From Affinundibacterium flavidum (GTDB taxonomy: Bacteria; Pseudomonadota; Gammaproteobacteria; Burkholderiales; Burkholderiaceae_D), in NCBI RefSeq assembly GCF_014284175.1, contig NZ_JACOGA010000003.1, positions 1 to 64,000 of the forward strand: a DNA stretch of 64,000 nucleotides. Direction: 5' to 3'. Positions 8,545 to 17,285 of this stretch are shown one piece after another. Numbering within the stretch: position 1 is the stretch's first letter; the number at the start of each line of letters is the position of its first letter. The notes beneath the pieces were generated by a model, which ran no database searches, had not been told where the DNA came from, and saw only the letters and a list, made by a program, of their open reading frames with translations. Made by a program: the position numbers and the translations under genes.

Positions 8545-9264
8545 ATGAAAAAAATGTTATGCATGTTGGTTTATGCAGTTTTACTCTTCGCCACTGATGC
8601 TTGTCATGCGGAGGGTGGTAATTTCGCAGCCCTATCAAAATCGGTGTGCTCAGAAAAATCGCCATCTGCATCGTCCCACGCATTTGATTATAGGTCGCCC
8701 GATGGGGAAAAATCGATAGTTGTTGGCCCTAGGCCTGATGGAGAGTTATTCACCCGGCTAAATATCGGCCTGAAATCATATAACATTTCACTTCCTGAGT
8801 ATCCATGCCCAGAATTTCTGTGGGCATCAGATTCGACGGCGTTCTTTGTCAATTCGAGTGACGGTGGTGCTGTTGGAAATTTTGATATAACCGTCATCAA
8901 AATTGAGGCAAACGGTATTTTAAAGATTGATCCGATCAAACTGGTTCGACGTGATTTCAAATCAAATTATCCAAAATGTTTTAGCCCGGAGGAGCCAAAT
9001 TTTGCTGGTGTAAACTGGATCAATGGCTCGAAGAATCTGCTGGTAATCGGCGAGGTCATACCCCACTCCAACTGTGACATGGCGGGAACATTCGCTGCGT
9101 ATGAGATTGCGGTGGGATCCGGAAAAATACTAAAAAAATATAGTCAAATAAAAGCCAAACAATCATTTATGTCTTGGATGGGGCCGGAACTAAAAAATGC
9201 CGATGACAATTGTTTCTTAAAGCCAGGCTCATGCGATATTCCTGACTTACATAAGCGAAAATAA
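8545..9264 (+). CDS. Secreted hypothetical protein, beta-propeller-like segments
   Basis: The 239-residue product has a Sec signal peptide ending near ACHAEGG. The mature part has short repeated strand-turn motifs such as FDYRSPDGEKSIVVGPRPDG, LWASDSTAFFVNSSDGG and VNWINGSKNLLVIGE. These look like individual blades of a WD40/TolB-type propeller, but there are too few for a full one. No catalytic motif is visible. The Shine-Dalgarno is weak (GGAATAA). It is a single gene between repeat elements; function unknown. Confidence 0.5.
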   Translation: MKKMLCMLVYAVLLFATDACHAEGGNFAALSKSVCSEKSPSASSHAFDYRSPDGEKSIVVGPRPDGELFTRLNIGLKSYNISLPEYPCPEFLWASDSTAFFVNSSDGGAVGNFDITVIKIEANGILKIDPIKLVRRDFKSNYPKCFSPEEPNFAGVNWINGSKNLLVIGEVIPHSNCDMAGTFAAYEIAVGSGKILKKYSQIKAKQSFMSWMGPELKNADDNCFLKPGSCDIPDLHKRK

Positions 9265-9534
9265 CACGACACTCAGCAAAGTATGGTGAGCGCGCTTTTT
9301 TGTTTATCTAGATTTAATAGTTTTTGTCGATAAAATTTTGCGCATATAGATAATTTAGGCGTCCTATCACCGCTCCGTTCGTTCCTGTTCTCAAGCTCGA
9401 AAAATGGTGCCCACGGTTAGCCCTCGGTTTTCATGTATGCACAAATAAAAGCTTAGTTCCCCCTATAAAATGAATTTGATGGCCAATTGAACCAAGCAGC
9501 ATCGAATCAATTAAGAACTGCACAATTTGAAATT

Positions 9535-9566
9535 GAGTTTGAATTTGAATTTGAATTTGAATTTGG
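9535..9566. repeat. Hexanucleotide tandem repeat (GAATTT)n
   Basis: Four uninterrupted GAATTT units follow a GAGTTT variant. The tract lies in non-coding DNA between convergent genes, so an effect on expression is less likely than for the tract at 11018-11085. Confidence 0.75.
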
Positions 9567-9836
9567 AATGCAGAAATGATGATCACATCAAGGTCGTTGT
9601 ACATGATTTCACATTGCGATGAATCGCACCCTGCATCCGTCATTGGGTAAGCTGTGCGCGACTATAGCTGGGGGCGCGTCACAAGACAGCAGCAATGCGA
9701 CGGGGCGACAATTTACGGGGATAGATGGACAATGGCTTACGCCACCGGGACGATGGAAGACGTTCGCAAAAATCTATTTGCGATTCGGCAAGTGCAATTT
9801 TTGTAGGTCGTGAATAGCAAAGCGTATTGCACCGCC

Positions 9837-9880
9837 TCCTATCAGCATGCTTAGTGCACGCTTAGTGCATGCTGATAGGA
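9837..9880. terminator. Perfect 14-bp inverted repeat near the end of the hydrolase gene
   Basis: TCCTATCAGCATGC (9837-9850) and GCATGCTGATAGGA (9867-9880) form a 14-base-pair stem around a 16-base loop that contains two CTTAGTGCA-like units. It lies 52 bases beyond the stop of the leftward hydrolase gene, so it may be its terminator, although no T-run follows. Confidence 0.45.
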
Positions 9881-9931
9881 AGCAGCAGAGGATCGCTTTC
9901 GCTTCGTGACTTGATATTCCGCTTGCGCAAT

Positions 9932-10981
9932 TTAAGGTTTCGGACTCGGCGATATTTGCGTCATCACGTCCGCAATGGCTTTGATCACTGCTTGTGGATG
10001 CGTAGCGTGAATGATATGACCAGAGTCAGGCACAATGCGGACAGTGCCGCGTTGAGATAAGGCAGCGATCTCTTTTTGCATGGCCAAATTTTCCGCTTCG
10101 ACCGCTTTGTTGAGAGCGCTTTGTGGCTTACCTGGTTGCGCAAACGGGCTGAGCCCACGCACTAATGCGATGATAGGAAGCGCACCGAACGAGGCACGCG
10201 CCGCACGCAGTTCGGGATTTCCAGACGCCCAGACTTCGGATTCAGCCTGACGCAAACGCCAATATGCTGGCGACATATTTTGTACCATACGTGCAGCACC
10301 TAGGCCGCGTCCATCGCTCACAGGTGCATCGTCGGTCTCGCCAAAACAAGTGCGCTGTAGCTCGCTGCCTGGCACGAATCCTTTTTCAGATTCAGCTAGA
10401 CAAGCTTTTTCTATAGCAGAAAACATCGCTTGTATCTGCGCGAATTTACCCTGACTTGCCTTGTTCAGCCGTGCAAGGCTATCTTCATGTTCTGCTTCCA
10501 CGAGCACTAATCCGGCCACTTCAGTCGGGTAACGATAGGCGAACAGCTGAGCATTCGCGGTACCAAATGAAGCGCCAACCAGCAAATACGGTGGTGCGAT
10601 ACCGGCCGCAGCAAGCAGCTTATGAAGATCTTCCACCGCATTGCCCGAAGTTGGTGGTCGCGGCGAAGGATCGCTAAACCCCATACCTGCACGGTCATAA
10701 ACACAGGCACGCGTTTGCTTAGCTACCGCTGGCTGTACCTGTATCCAATTCCACCCCGCTTCGCCGCCCGGTGCATCAAAAACTACGGTGGTTTTTCCGC
10801 TGCCACTACAATACAGATTAAGGCGTCGCCCGCCGATATCGACCATCTGCTGAGGCTTGGCGAATGGGCTATGTTTATCGCTTGCCTCCGTGGTATTGGT
10901 AAATTTAATAGTCGCGCCAATGGCGCTCCCAGAAAAGACGAAGCCAGCGAATACAGAGAGACTTACGATTGATTTCAACAT
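9932..10981 (-). CDS. Secreted alpha/beta hydrolase
   Basis: The signal peptide (residues 1-22) is followed by an alpha/beta-hydrolase core. The nucleophile elbow is GASFG with Ser138. The oxyanion strand region is FDAPGG, followed by CVYDRAGMGFSD, a segment typical of hydrolases of the proline iminopeptidase/haloperoxidase type. The catalytic His lies in the C-terminal DSGHIIHATHP. The likely acid falls in the strand before EAEHEDS or before the last helix. It is predicted to be periplasmic or secreted; the ester or amide substrate is unknown. A 60-base hexanucleotide repeat lies 37 bases upstream of the start, where promoter elements would be, which suggests switchable expression. It has the same direction as the upstream xylanase gene. 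Confidence 0.8.
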   Translation of the reverse strand: MLKSIVSLSVFAGFVFSGSAIGATIKFTNTTEASDKHSPFAKPQQMVDIGGRRLNLYCSGSGKTTVVFDAPGGEAGWNWIQVQPAVAKQTRACVYDRAGMGFSDPSPRPPTSGNAVEDLHKLLAAAGIAPPYLLVGASFGTANAQLFAYRYPTEVAGLVLVEAEHEDSLARLNKASQGKFAQIQAMFSAIEKACLAESEKGFVPGSELQRTCFGETDDAPVSDGRGLGAARMVQNMSPAYWRLRQAESEVWASGNPELRAARASFGALPIIALVRGLSPFAQPGKPQSALNKAVEAENLAMQKEIAALSQRGTVRIVPDSGHIIHATHPQAVIKAIADVMTQISPSPKP

Positions 10982-11017
10982 GTTTGATCACTTATTTAAA
11001 TGAATGGATACTCTGTC

Positions 11018-11085
11018 ACTATAACTATAACTATAACTATCACTATCACTATCACTATCACTATCACTATCACTATTATAACTAT
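11018..11085. repeat. Hexanucleotide tandem repeat (ACTATA/ACTATC)n in a promoter region
   Basis: About three ACTATA units are followed by about six ACTATC units and a return to ATAACTATA, eleven or so in total. The tract ends 37 bases before the start codon of the leftward hydrolase gene. Open frames across it on both strands code only for SY/SD or TI repeats and are not genes. Confidence 0.9.
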
Positions 11086-11269
11086 AGCTGTAACCGCGAC
11101 AATCATAGTTGATCGTCGCACAAACTATTACATTGCTATACACGGCGTCAGCCTGAGGCAGGAAAGTTGGCAATTTTTTTGAATTAAATTGATAAGACGC
11201 GAATCTTTTTTTAAGACGTAAATAGCTATGCACATTACACCATAGAGTATCGATTCAAATACGCATCAA

Positions 11270-12355
11270 CTATCGCGACTCCCTCAAACCTTCCAGTACA
11301 CCCCAGAATGCCGGTTTCGCCTGTCCTTGATCATCAAACAGCAGCGGCCAGTCAGGATAGGGTTTGCTCTCTACCAGCCACGAATCCTTATCTAGCAAGC
11401 CCCAAAAGGTGATGCCGCCGCGTTGAGCAGGCGGCACGCTTTGCAGATAGGCGCTAACAATTTCACGGTATCTGGCTTTTTGCTGTTGCGCCAGAGCGGG
11501 GTTCAATGTCGCCGCCTTTTGTTTCTGATTTAGTCGGACATCCATTTCTGAAATACGCACCTGCAAACCACGTGCAGCCACCGCCTGTAGTGCACTTTTT
11601 ATTTGAGCAATGTTTGGGCTATCGATACTGACATGCATCTGAAAACCTATACCGTGCAGGGGAATCTGGCGACGCTGAAAATCATCTACCATATCCAGCA
11701 TGAACTGCAATTTTTCAGCTTTAGCCTCCATGCCAAAGTCGTTGTAATACAGGACGGCCGTAGGATCTGCTTCATGGGCTGCGATAAAGGCTTGCTCAAT
11801 ATATGCGGGCCCAAGTTTATCGAGAAATAATGTGGCACGGTACTGATCTGGCAGTTTGTTATCGATTGCTTCGTTGACGACATCCCAGCTCTTTAGCTTA
11901 CCGGCAAAATGTCTGCAGATTTGCTGCACATGATCACGTAACATGGCTTGCCAATCACCCTGATAGGTTTTCATCCAGTCAGGTAGCTGAGAATCATGAT
12001 GCCAGATCAGGGTGTGTCCATGCATCATCATGCCGTGTCCACGTGCATAACTCACCAGCGCATCAGCGGCTGCAAAATCATAGGTATTAATGGCGGGATG
12101 CAGGAAGCGCATTTTCATGCCGTTTTCTGCGACGATGCTGTTGAACTGCTGATGAATCAGTGCGGCGCTTTCCTGGATGTCTGCCAAGTCGCCTAGCTCA
12201 TTCCCTACATTCAAGGCGACTCCAACAGGGAATTTGGCACTGTCTTTCAATGCAGGCAAAGGCACTGCGACTTGCGCCCTACTTTCAGGCGACCAAAGAC
12301 TGAGCATCAAGGCAAGCAAGGTAACGGTGAAACGGCAAGGCATAATTTTAAGCAT
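11270..12355 (-). CDS. Secreted GH10 endo-1,4-beta-xylanase
   Basis: The product begins with a signal peptide (residues 1-27, ending SRAQ) followed by a complete GH10 barrel. The acid/base Glu is E162 in WDVVNEAID and the nucleophile is E270 in RISEMDV. The GH10 subsite residues HGHTLIWHH, YYNDFG, the GIGFQMHVS strand and a late Trp in ITFWGLLDKDSWL are all present. At about 330 mature residues it is a single-domain enzyme with no carbohydrate-binding module. It would cleave xylan backbones outside the cell. No sugar transporter or other xylan gene is adjacent, so it stands alone. The start is uncertain between two nearby ATGs because neither has a clear Shine-Dalgarno. Confidence 0.92.
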   Translation of the reverse strand: MLKIMPCRFTVTLLALMLSLWSPESRAQVAVPLPALKDSAKFPVGVALNVGNELGDLADIQESAALIHQQFNSIVAENGMKMRFLHPAINTYDFAAADALVSYARGHGMMMHGHTLIWHHDSQLPDWMKTYQGDWQAMLRDHVQQICRHFAGKLKSWDVVNEAIDNKLPDQYRATLFLDKLGPAYIEQAFIAAHEADPTAVLYYNDFGMEAKAEKLQFMLDMVDDFQRRQIPLHGIGFQMHVSIDSPNIAQIKSALQAVAARGLQVRISEMDVRLNQKQKAATLNPALAQQQKARYREIVSAYLQSVPPAQRGGITFWGLLDKDSWLVESKPYPDWPLLFDDQGQAKPAFWGVLEGLRESR

Positions 12356-12549
12356 TCTATTTATGAGCTTGCCATCCTACCTCATTGCCTTTCAAATACC
12401 AGTGAAGCTCGAAAATAATAGTGTTTTGTGATGCATGAACGGAATCCAAACTCATGGAACCACGTTTTGAAACAGACATTGTTGTCATCAAGGCGCGATA
12501 ACTTTTGAATCCAACTTGCAGCATTGCTGAAGCTCGTACTCTGCGAGCC

Positions 12550-14124
12550 TTAACGCGCTTGATATCGATTATAGGAAAACCCCAATATCAATGCGGCGAT
12601 CCCAATTTCGCTATAAAGCAAGATGGAATTATTACTCGCGGATTCATTAAACGCTAACACATCAAAATACGGTACACCCTTGGTTTGTATCGCGAGATAA
12701 AACCAAAACATAAATGGTCCCAGAAAAGCACGGGAGGTTCGGGTGAATCGTCCCAACATGGATGCTAATGCACTCATAAAAAGTAGGCCGACTAACAGTG
12801 CCAAAGCCAAGTGTGGTGCTTGAAAGCTCCAACGATACAAGACCACACCGAATAGCAAGAAACCTAATAATACGCTGGCGGCAAATTGACGTAAGTAGCG
12901 ACGATCGGCGCCCCCGGTCACCGCATCGCCCATGGCGGACAACTGCGCCTGATGATCTCGTGTACTTAAATCACTAATCAATACGCCCCACAAAGCACTT
13001 GCAAAGACCAAAATGCCGGCTAAGCTTTTCACATTCATGAATGCCGCAAAAATGGAAAATGCGATCATCGCAATAATAGCGAGCGGTGCATTGACTAAAG
13101 TCACCGCTACTTCGGCGACCACCTGCCCCGCGAAGTTAGGCATCTTTGCGGCGAAGCTAAAGAAAGGTTTTGCCAGACGTGAAACTGGACGTAACCAGGC
13201 GTTGACCATCCCAAATGGTGATCGACGTTTTCTGATGTTAGACAATTTGATTTTATCAGGAGAAAACCGGTGAAACAGGGGAATGGCGAGCAACATAGGG
13301 ACGAGGCTCAGCAAGGTCGTTATAGCGCGATATTGCAACATGGTATTCGGGATCTCCGCCAATTCGACAACGTTAGCGGGCAAGCTTGGATTGAAGGTTC
13401 CAAGTCCGATAGAAATGCTATGAACAGTGAATTGCGTACGAACCATCAGATCGACGATTGTCATTCCCAATCCTTCCAGGATCATAATCGGTGGCATGCT
13501 AGTTACGCGGTCATGTCCTACCCTATCGAGCATCGATATTTCATAGACCCATACGAAGAAATAAATCACGTCGCCGGCTTTTCCCATGAGAAGGGGAACG
13601 CTATCAAATAGAATCGCGCAGCTCACACCAAAGAAGATAACCGGAAGCAGCACTAGTCCATATACTTTCAGATAGACCATCAGCTGCACAGCAGCTTCAC
13701 CGCGAACAATTTGCAGTCCGATGACCGTCATCAAATATGCCAAGAGTATCAGTAGAAGATACGCCACCGCCCCTAACCAACGACTGAAGATAAAGGTGCC
13801 ATTGCCGATACGCGTGGAGGCGATCACAGCACCGATTCCGCAGCGTGCATCTTCAGCGATACGCCCTCTAGTTAAGTAAAAACTCAATAGCCCGAGCAAG
13901 GGCGAAAACAAACAGGCGGTACCCAACGCAAGTGAGGAACTGTTGTAGACGGTGCGCGCTTGATTGATCACCAGCATGCTTAAATTGCCGTCGCCTGTGC
14001 CGAAAATCAGGCGTGCAAGCAAGGCTATCAGTATGAGCACCACCAAGGTGCTGACGCGGCGAGAACGAAGCCGGACTTCATTCATGACCAAAGTCTTAAT
14101 GACTTGAATTTGTAGTGTCGACAT
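12550..14124 (-). CDS. ABC-2 type exporter permease, double-length
   Basis: The 524-residue integral membrane protein begins with a cytoplasmic helix and NEVRLRSRRVSTLVVLILIAL and has roughly ten to twelve hydrophobic segments in two halves separated by a basic loop (about residues 285-315, IRKRRSPFG). Each half resembles one ABC-2 permease of six helices, so a single polypeptide may replace a homodimer. It lies 12 bases downstream of the ATP-binding partner gene and is surely in its operon. The transported substrate is unknown; such systems export drugs, lipids or peptides or act in envelope maintenance. A short stem (GCTCG/CGAGC) follows the stop. Confidence 0.75.
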   Translation of the reverse strand: MSTLQIQVIKTLVMNEVRLRSRRVSTLVVLILIALLARLIFGTGDGNLSMLVINQARTVYNSSSLALGTACLFSPLLGLLSFYLTRGRIAEDARCGIGAVIASTRIGNGTFIFSRWLGAVAYLLLILLAYLMTVIGLQIVRGEAAVQLMVYLKVYGLVLLPVIFFGVSCAILFDSVPLLMGKAGDVIYFFVWVYEISMLDRVGHDRVTSMPPIMILEGLGMTIVDLMVRTQFTVHSISIGLGTFNPSLPANVVELAEIPNTMLQYRAITTLLSLVPMLLAIPLFHRFSPDKIKLSNIRKRRSPFGMVNAWLRPVSRLAKPFFSFAAKMPNFAGQVVAEVAVTLVNAPLAIIAMIAFSIFAAFMNVKSLAGILVFASALWGVLISDLSTRDHQAQLSAMGDAVTGGADRRYLRQFAASVLLGFLLFGVVLYRWSFQAPHLALALLVGLLFMSALASMLGRFTRTSRAFLGPFMFWFYLAIQTKGVPYFDVLAFNESASNNSILLYSEIGIAALILGFSYNRYQAR

Positions 14125-14136
14125 GCTCTTCTACCT

Positions 14137-15006
14137 TCACAATACGCTGTCATGATTAGCGTAACGCTGTGCCATCAGCGCTTCTTCTAAATTAGGGGTG
14201 GCCAATTCTGCCCCCGTACATGGTGAATAAGGATGCGCAATACGAACATTCACCACATCCCCTTGACGCTGCATGTGCAAGACGTTAGTGCGGGCGCGTA
14301 ATTCCTCTAATTCAGCTGGTGCAATCTGTGCCGACCAAACCTGACCGCGTGCGTTTTCTATCATGTTGTCAGGGGTGTCAAAACCTATCAATTGACCAGA
14401 GCGCATAATCGCCAGTTCGCTAGCCACACTCTCCACATCTGACACGATGTGGGTCGACATAATCACCAATTTACTATGCCCAATATCACCCAGTAGATTT
14501 CGGAACCGCAAACGCTCTTCAGGATCAAGCCCGGCAGTTGGTTCATCGACGATTAAAATATCAGGATCATTCAGCAAGGCCTGCGCAATACCTAAACGTC
14601 GACGCATACCGCCAGAGAAAGTAGCTGCTGAACGGTGCGCGTGATCCCGCAGGTTAACCAATTCGAGTAAATCTTGAACGCGACGTGGATCTTTCACGCC
14701 TTTTAGTGCTGCAAAATACTGCATAAATTCCAAGGCAGATAAATTAGGATAAACGCCAAAGTCTTGCGGTAAGAAACCCAAACGCTGACGAATGGCGTCG
14801 GGTTTCTTGATGATATCAATACCTTGAAAAATAATGTCACCGCTCGTCGGTTTCGTGAGCGTTGCAATCATCTGCATAAGCGTGGTTTTCCCCGCGCCAT
14901 TATGGCCAATTAATCCAACCACGCCGCGGGTAAGCGATAGTGAAACTTCGTTCACTGCGGTCACTGCCTTGCCAAATTTTTTAACGACATTATGAATTTC
15001 TAACAT
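14137..15006 (-). CDS. ABC transporter ATP-binding protein
   Basis: All nucleotide-binding motifs are present: Walker A GHNGAGKTT, a Q-loop in LGFLPQDFG, the signature FSGGMRRR, Walker B ILIVDEPTAGLD and the H-loop His in MSTHIVSDVES. A family-typical C-terminal extension of about 60 residues follows. The chosen ATG gives 289 residues and has GAGGAAATC directly before it; a longer in-frame reading would add 50 residues without a ribosome-binding site. It powers the permease encoded next to it at the inner membrane. Confidence 0.88.
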   Translation of the reverse strand: MLEIHNVVKKFGKAVTAVNEVSLSLTRGVVGLIGHNGAGKTTLMQMIATLTKPTSGDIIFQGIDIIKKPDAIRQRLGFLPQDFGVYPNLSALEFMQYFAALKGVKDPRRVQDLLELVNLRDHAHRSAATFSGGMRRRLGIAQALLNDPDILIVDEPTAGLDPEERLRFRNLLGDIGHSKLVIMSTHIVSDVESVASELAIMRSGQLIGFDTPDNMIENARGQVWSAQIAPAELEELRARTNVLHMQRQGDVVNVRIAHPYSPCTGAELATPNLEEALMAQRYANHDSVL

Positions 15007-15561
15007 GATTTCCTCGGCGAATTGACTCACAAATACACGCCATTGGTGCGTAAGTCGGTTGTCTATGGCGTCACAATAAATGGCATCGGTAAAACTTGCC
15101 TGCGAAAACCGATGGACTGCAAAAAGAGAGGGGTGAGCTGCTAAAAATTTGCGCATGTCGCATATGTGGGAAGTGAATGAAGTGGCGTCAACAAAAGTCT
15201 ACCTCTCTCAAACACGGGATTATGCAAACACGGAGCCTGGTCGATATATAACTCCTTTCTAAAATCGAAAATTCTCATGAATCGCAACTTATGGTCACAT
15301 AATTCGCTCAATACGACGACAGACAATGGCTTGTAGTTTGTCGGCTGTACACATTCATCACTAACAGTCATCAGACGCCTTTTTATCAATTTTCAATACC
15401 AGTCGTACTAAAATCCAAACAACACACCACAATTCCCCTTTTATGCACAAGCAATAATCCCAGCAACAGGCGGCCATAAATGTGTGTTGCTAGGTTTATT
15501 CTCCGCTTAAAATTGAGGACTTTCTGCACTTTCCAAACACCGTACCCAAAAGGACTATTAC
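15007..15561. other. Divergent promoter region
   Basis: This gap separates the leftward ABC operon from the rightward 325-residue protein and should carry both promoters. Short open frames in it have no ribosome-binding site or recognisable product. I see no repeat or RNA gene. Confidence 0.45.
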
Positions 15562-16539
15562 ATGTTAATCCCGAACTACTGGGCCGAAGCGTCCGTCAAA
15601 GCGAGGCGTGAAAACAAGCAAATCACGGTGCGGCGTTTTGGCTGGTCAGAACAGAGTCAAGAAGATGCACAAAACAATGCGGAGGCGCGTGCACAAGACG
15701 CTTTAACGCGTTTGGTGGCAGGTGAAAAATTAGAACGTCGTGAACCTAAAGTGGCGTATAACGGTGCACTTGGTGTACCGATTCGTGAAGAAGTCTTATC
15801 GCGTCACAAGGATGCTGTGATCACGCGCAATCTGTATGGCGCGCGTTGCCTGAACACCCCAAATGTCCTATTTGCCGACATTGACTTCGTTGTTCAAAAA
15901 ATGCCTTCTTCATTTTACTGGGGTGTTTTCTTCTCGGTGATCGCAGCCCTCGTGATCGCAAGAATTTACTTTAGTTTAGGATTCACTTTCCTGTTTGCGC
16001 TGGCGACCTGGTTCATCAGCCACAAACTTGCTCTGTGGTTATGGTCACAAAAAGTGAAGGCAAGCCCCAGCGCGGAACAAAGCGCAATGCAGCGCGTCGA
16101 TGCCTTCCTAGAAAAACATTCTGATTGGCATGTCCGAATTTATCGCACGCCAGCTGGATTACGTTTATTGGCTATGCACAAAACCTTCGGTCCCGATGAA
16201 CCCGAGGTCGCCACTGTGTTCAAAGAAATTCAGGCAGACAAAATCTATGTGCAAATGTGCAGCAACCAGCATTGTTTCCGTGCCCGTGTCAGCCCCAAGC
16301 CGTGGCGTATAGGAATAGATAGTCACCTAAAACCACGCCCAGGCGTATGGCCGATTAATCCGCAGCGCTTACCCGACCGCATCCGTTGGGTTGCAGAATA
16401 CGAACGTAAAGCTCAAACGTATGCCTCATGCCGCTTTCTCATTGCCAAAGGCAGTGGCAAGATCGATGCCACTGCCGAAGAGATTCGCCAGTTACATGAT
16501 GAACTATGTCGAGCAAATAGTGATTTTCCCTTGGCTTAA
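15562..16539 (+). CDS. Membrane protein with DxD motif, unknown family
   Basis: Domain order: an N-terminal segment with RRFGWSEQS and a helix of alternating Ala and Glu (about 30-55), a conserved-looking stretch ending in NTPNVLFADIDF (about 98-109), a membrane hairpin (about 119-160, two hydrophobic helices), then a second soluble part with HVRIYRTPAGLRLLAMH and CFRARVSPKPWRIG. The two soluble halves would lie together on the cytoplasmic side. The hydrophobic-DxD strand and the later strand-turn-strand with TPAG are reminiscent of metal-binding motifs of archaeo-eukaryotic primase/polymerase folds, but a matching His and third acidic motif are not obvious. I assign no function. It starts at an ATG preceded by AAAGGACT. 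Confidence 0.6.
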   Translation: MLIPNYWAEASVKARRENKQITVRRFGWSEQSQEDAQNNAEARAQDALTRLVAGEKLERREPKVAYNGALGVPIREEVLSRHKDAVITRNLYGARCLNTPNVLFADIDFVVQKMPSSFYWGVFFSVIAALVIARIYFSLGFTFLFALATWFISHKLALWLWSQKVKASPSAEQSAMQRVDAFLEKHSDWHVRIYRTPAGLRLLAMHKTFGPDEPEVATVFKEIQADKIYVQMCSNQHCFRARVSPKPWRIGIDSHLKPRPGVWPINPQRLPDRIRWVAEYERKAQTYASCRFLIAKGSGKIDATAEEIRQLHDELCRANSDFPLA

Positions 16540-16715
16540 CAAGGTGATGTTGATTGATCGGCGGCAAGCACGAACCGTCTCAGTTTTTGACGTAATGCAT
16601 TTTTCAAAGTACGTCGCCTACCATCCAAAATTCTTTTGTACACAGTGATTCGCTTGCACTTTTAGATCAACTTCGATGAAAATACTGCATCATATCCGAC
16701 GACACAGAGTCCACT

Positions 16716-17285
16716 ATGAAAAAAATCTTCCTGCCATTATTGATCGTGATTGCGACCATAGCATCCACGATGTTTCTTGTTTCTTCGATGCGTATGCACA
16801 GCCTTGCATTTGCGTGGGCGCTCAATTTTCTTCTGATGTTTTGGGTGTCGATTTTCACTGAAACCCAAACCAAGGTTCTTACCCTACACTACTACAGATC
16901 ACAGCCATGGGAGAAACAGGGCAAATTTTACGAGCACTTCGGTATAAATTTATTCAGAAAATTACTGGTCGTCATAGGGTGGGAAAAGCTGAATAAGAAA
17001 GCTAATCCAATAGAAAAAAGCGCAAAAGCTTTAGCGCATAATCTCCTCAGAACCAAGAAATCCGAATTCGCTCATTTGATTATTTTTTTGATCGTTGTCG
17101 GCATGAGCGTAATGGTGGCAATCAATAGTAGGCCGCGCGATGCCTTATGGCTGATCATCTTCAATATCATTTTCAACCTTTATCCTGTCTTACTGCAGCG
17201 ATATAACCGACCGAGAATAGAACGTGCACTGCAGCTCATTCAAAGAAACGAACAAAGGATTCAAAACAGATCTACGGTTGAATAA
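16716..17285 (+). CDS. Small membrane protein, CrtO-acyltransferase-like
   Basis: The 189-residue product has four hydrophobic segments (about 5-23, 30-46, 116-133, 140-158). The loop between the second and third holds EKQGKFYEHFGINLFRKLLVVIGWEKLN. The pattern of short membrane protein, Tyr-His-Phe-Gly motif, RKLL, and a distal HLI resembles glycosyl-diaponeurosporenoate acyltransferase (CrtO)-like proteins, a broadly distributed group mostly without known substrate. No carotenoid gene is nearby. Its 3' end overlaps the convergent bPH2 gene by 14 bases. Confidence 0.5.
   Translation: MKKIFLPLLIVIATIASTMFLVSSMRMHSLAFAWALNFLLMFWVSIFTETQTKVLTLHYYRSQPWEKQGKFYEHFGINLFRKLLVVIGWEKLNKKANPIEKSAKALAHNLLRTKKSEFAHLIIFLIVVGMSVMVAINSRPRDALWLIIFNIIFNLYPVLLQRYNRPRIERALQLIQRNEQRIQNRSTVE

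Larger units (their letters stand above)
9265..9931. other. Long intergenic region with repeat remnants
   Basis: This gap lies between convergent genes. It holds a degenerate fourth copy of the intergenic repeat (about 9287-9415: GAGCGCGCTTTTTT, GATTTAATAGTTTTTGTCGA, then GGTGCCCACGG), a hexanucleotide tract and a perfect inverted repeat, the last two listed separately. Short open frames here lack ribosome-binding sites and recognisable content. Confidence 0.5.

Noticed and set aside
9431..9643. A short minus-strand frame rich in Gln/Ile pairs
   Set aside because: Made by the GAATTT repeat; no start signal.
11018..11085. Possible CRISPR array
   Set aside because: Units are six bases with no spacers; it is a microsatellite. 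The 13-base repeat near 53511 is tandem too, without spacers.
11000..11233. Open frames on both strands across the hexanucleotide tract, coding Ser/Asp or Ile/Thr repeats
   Set aside because: They exist only because the six-base unit has no stop in those frames; no ribosome-binding site or homology-like content.
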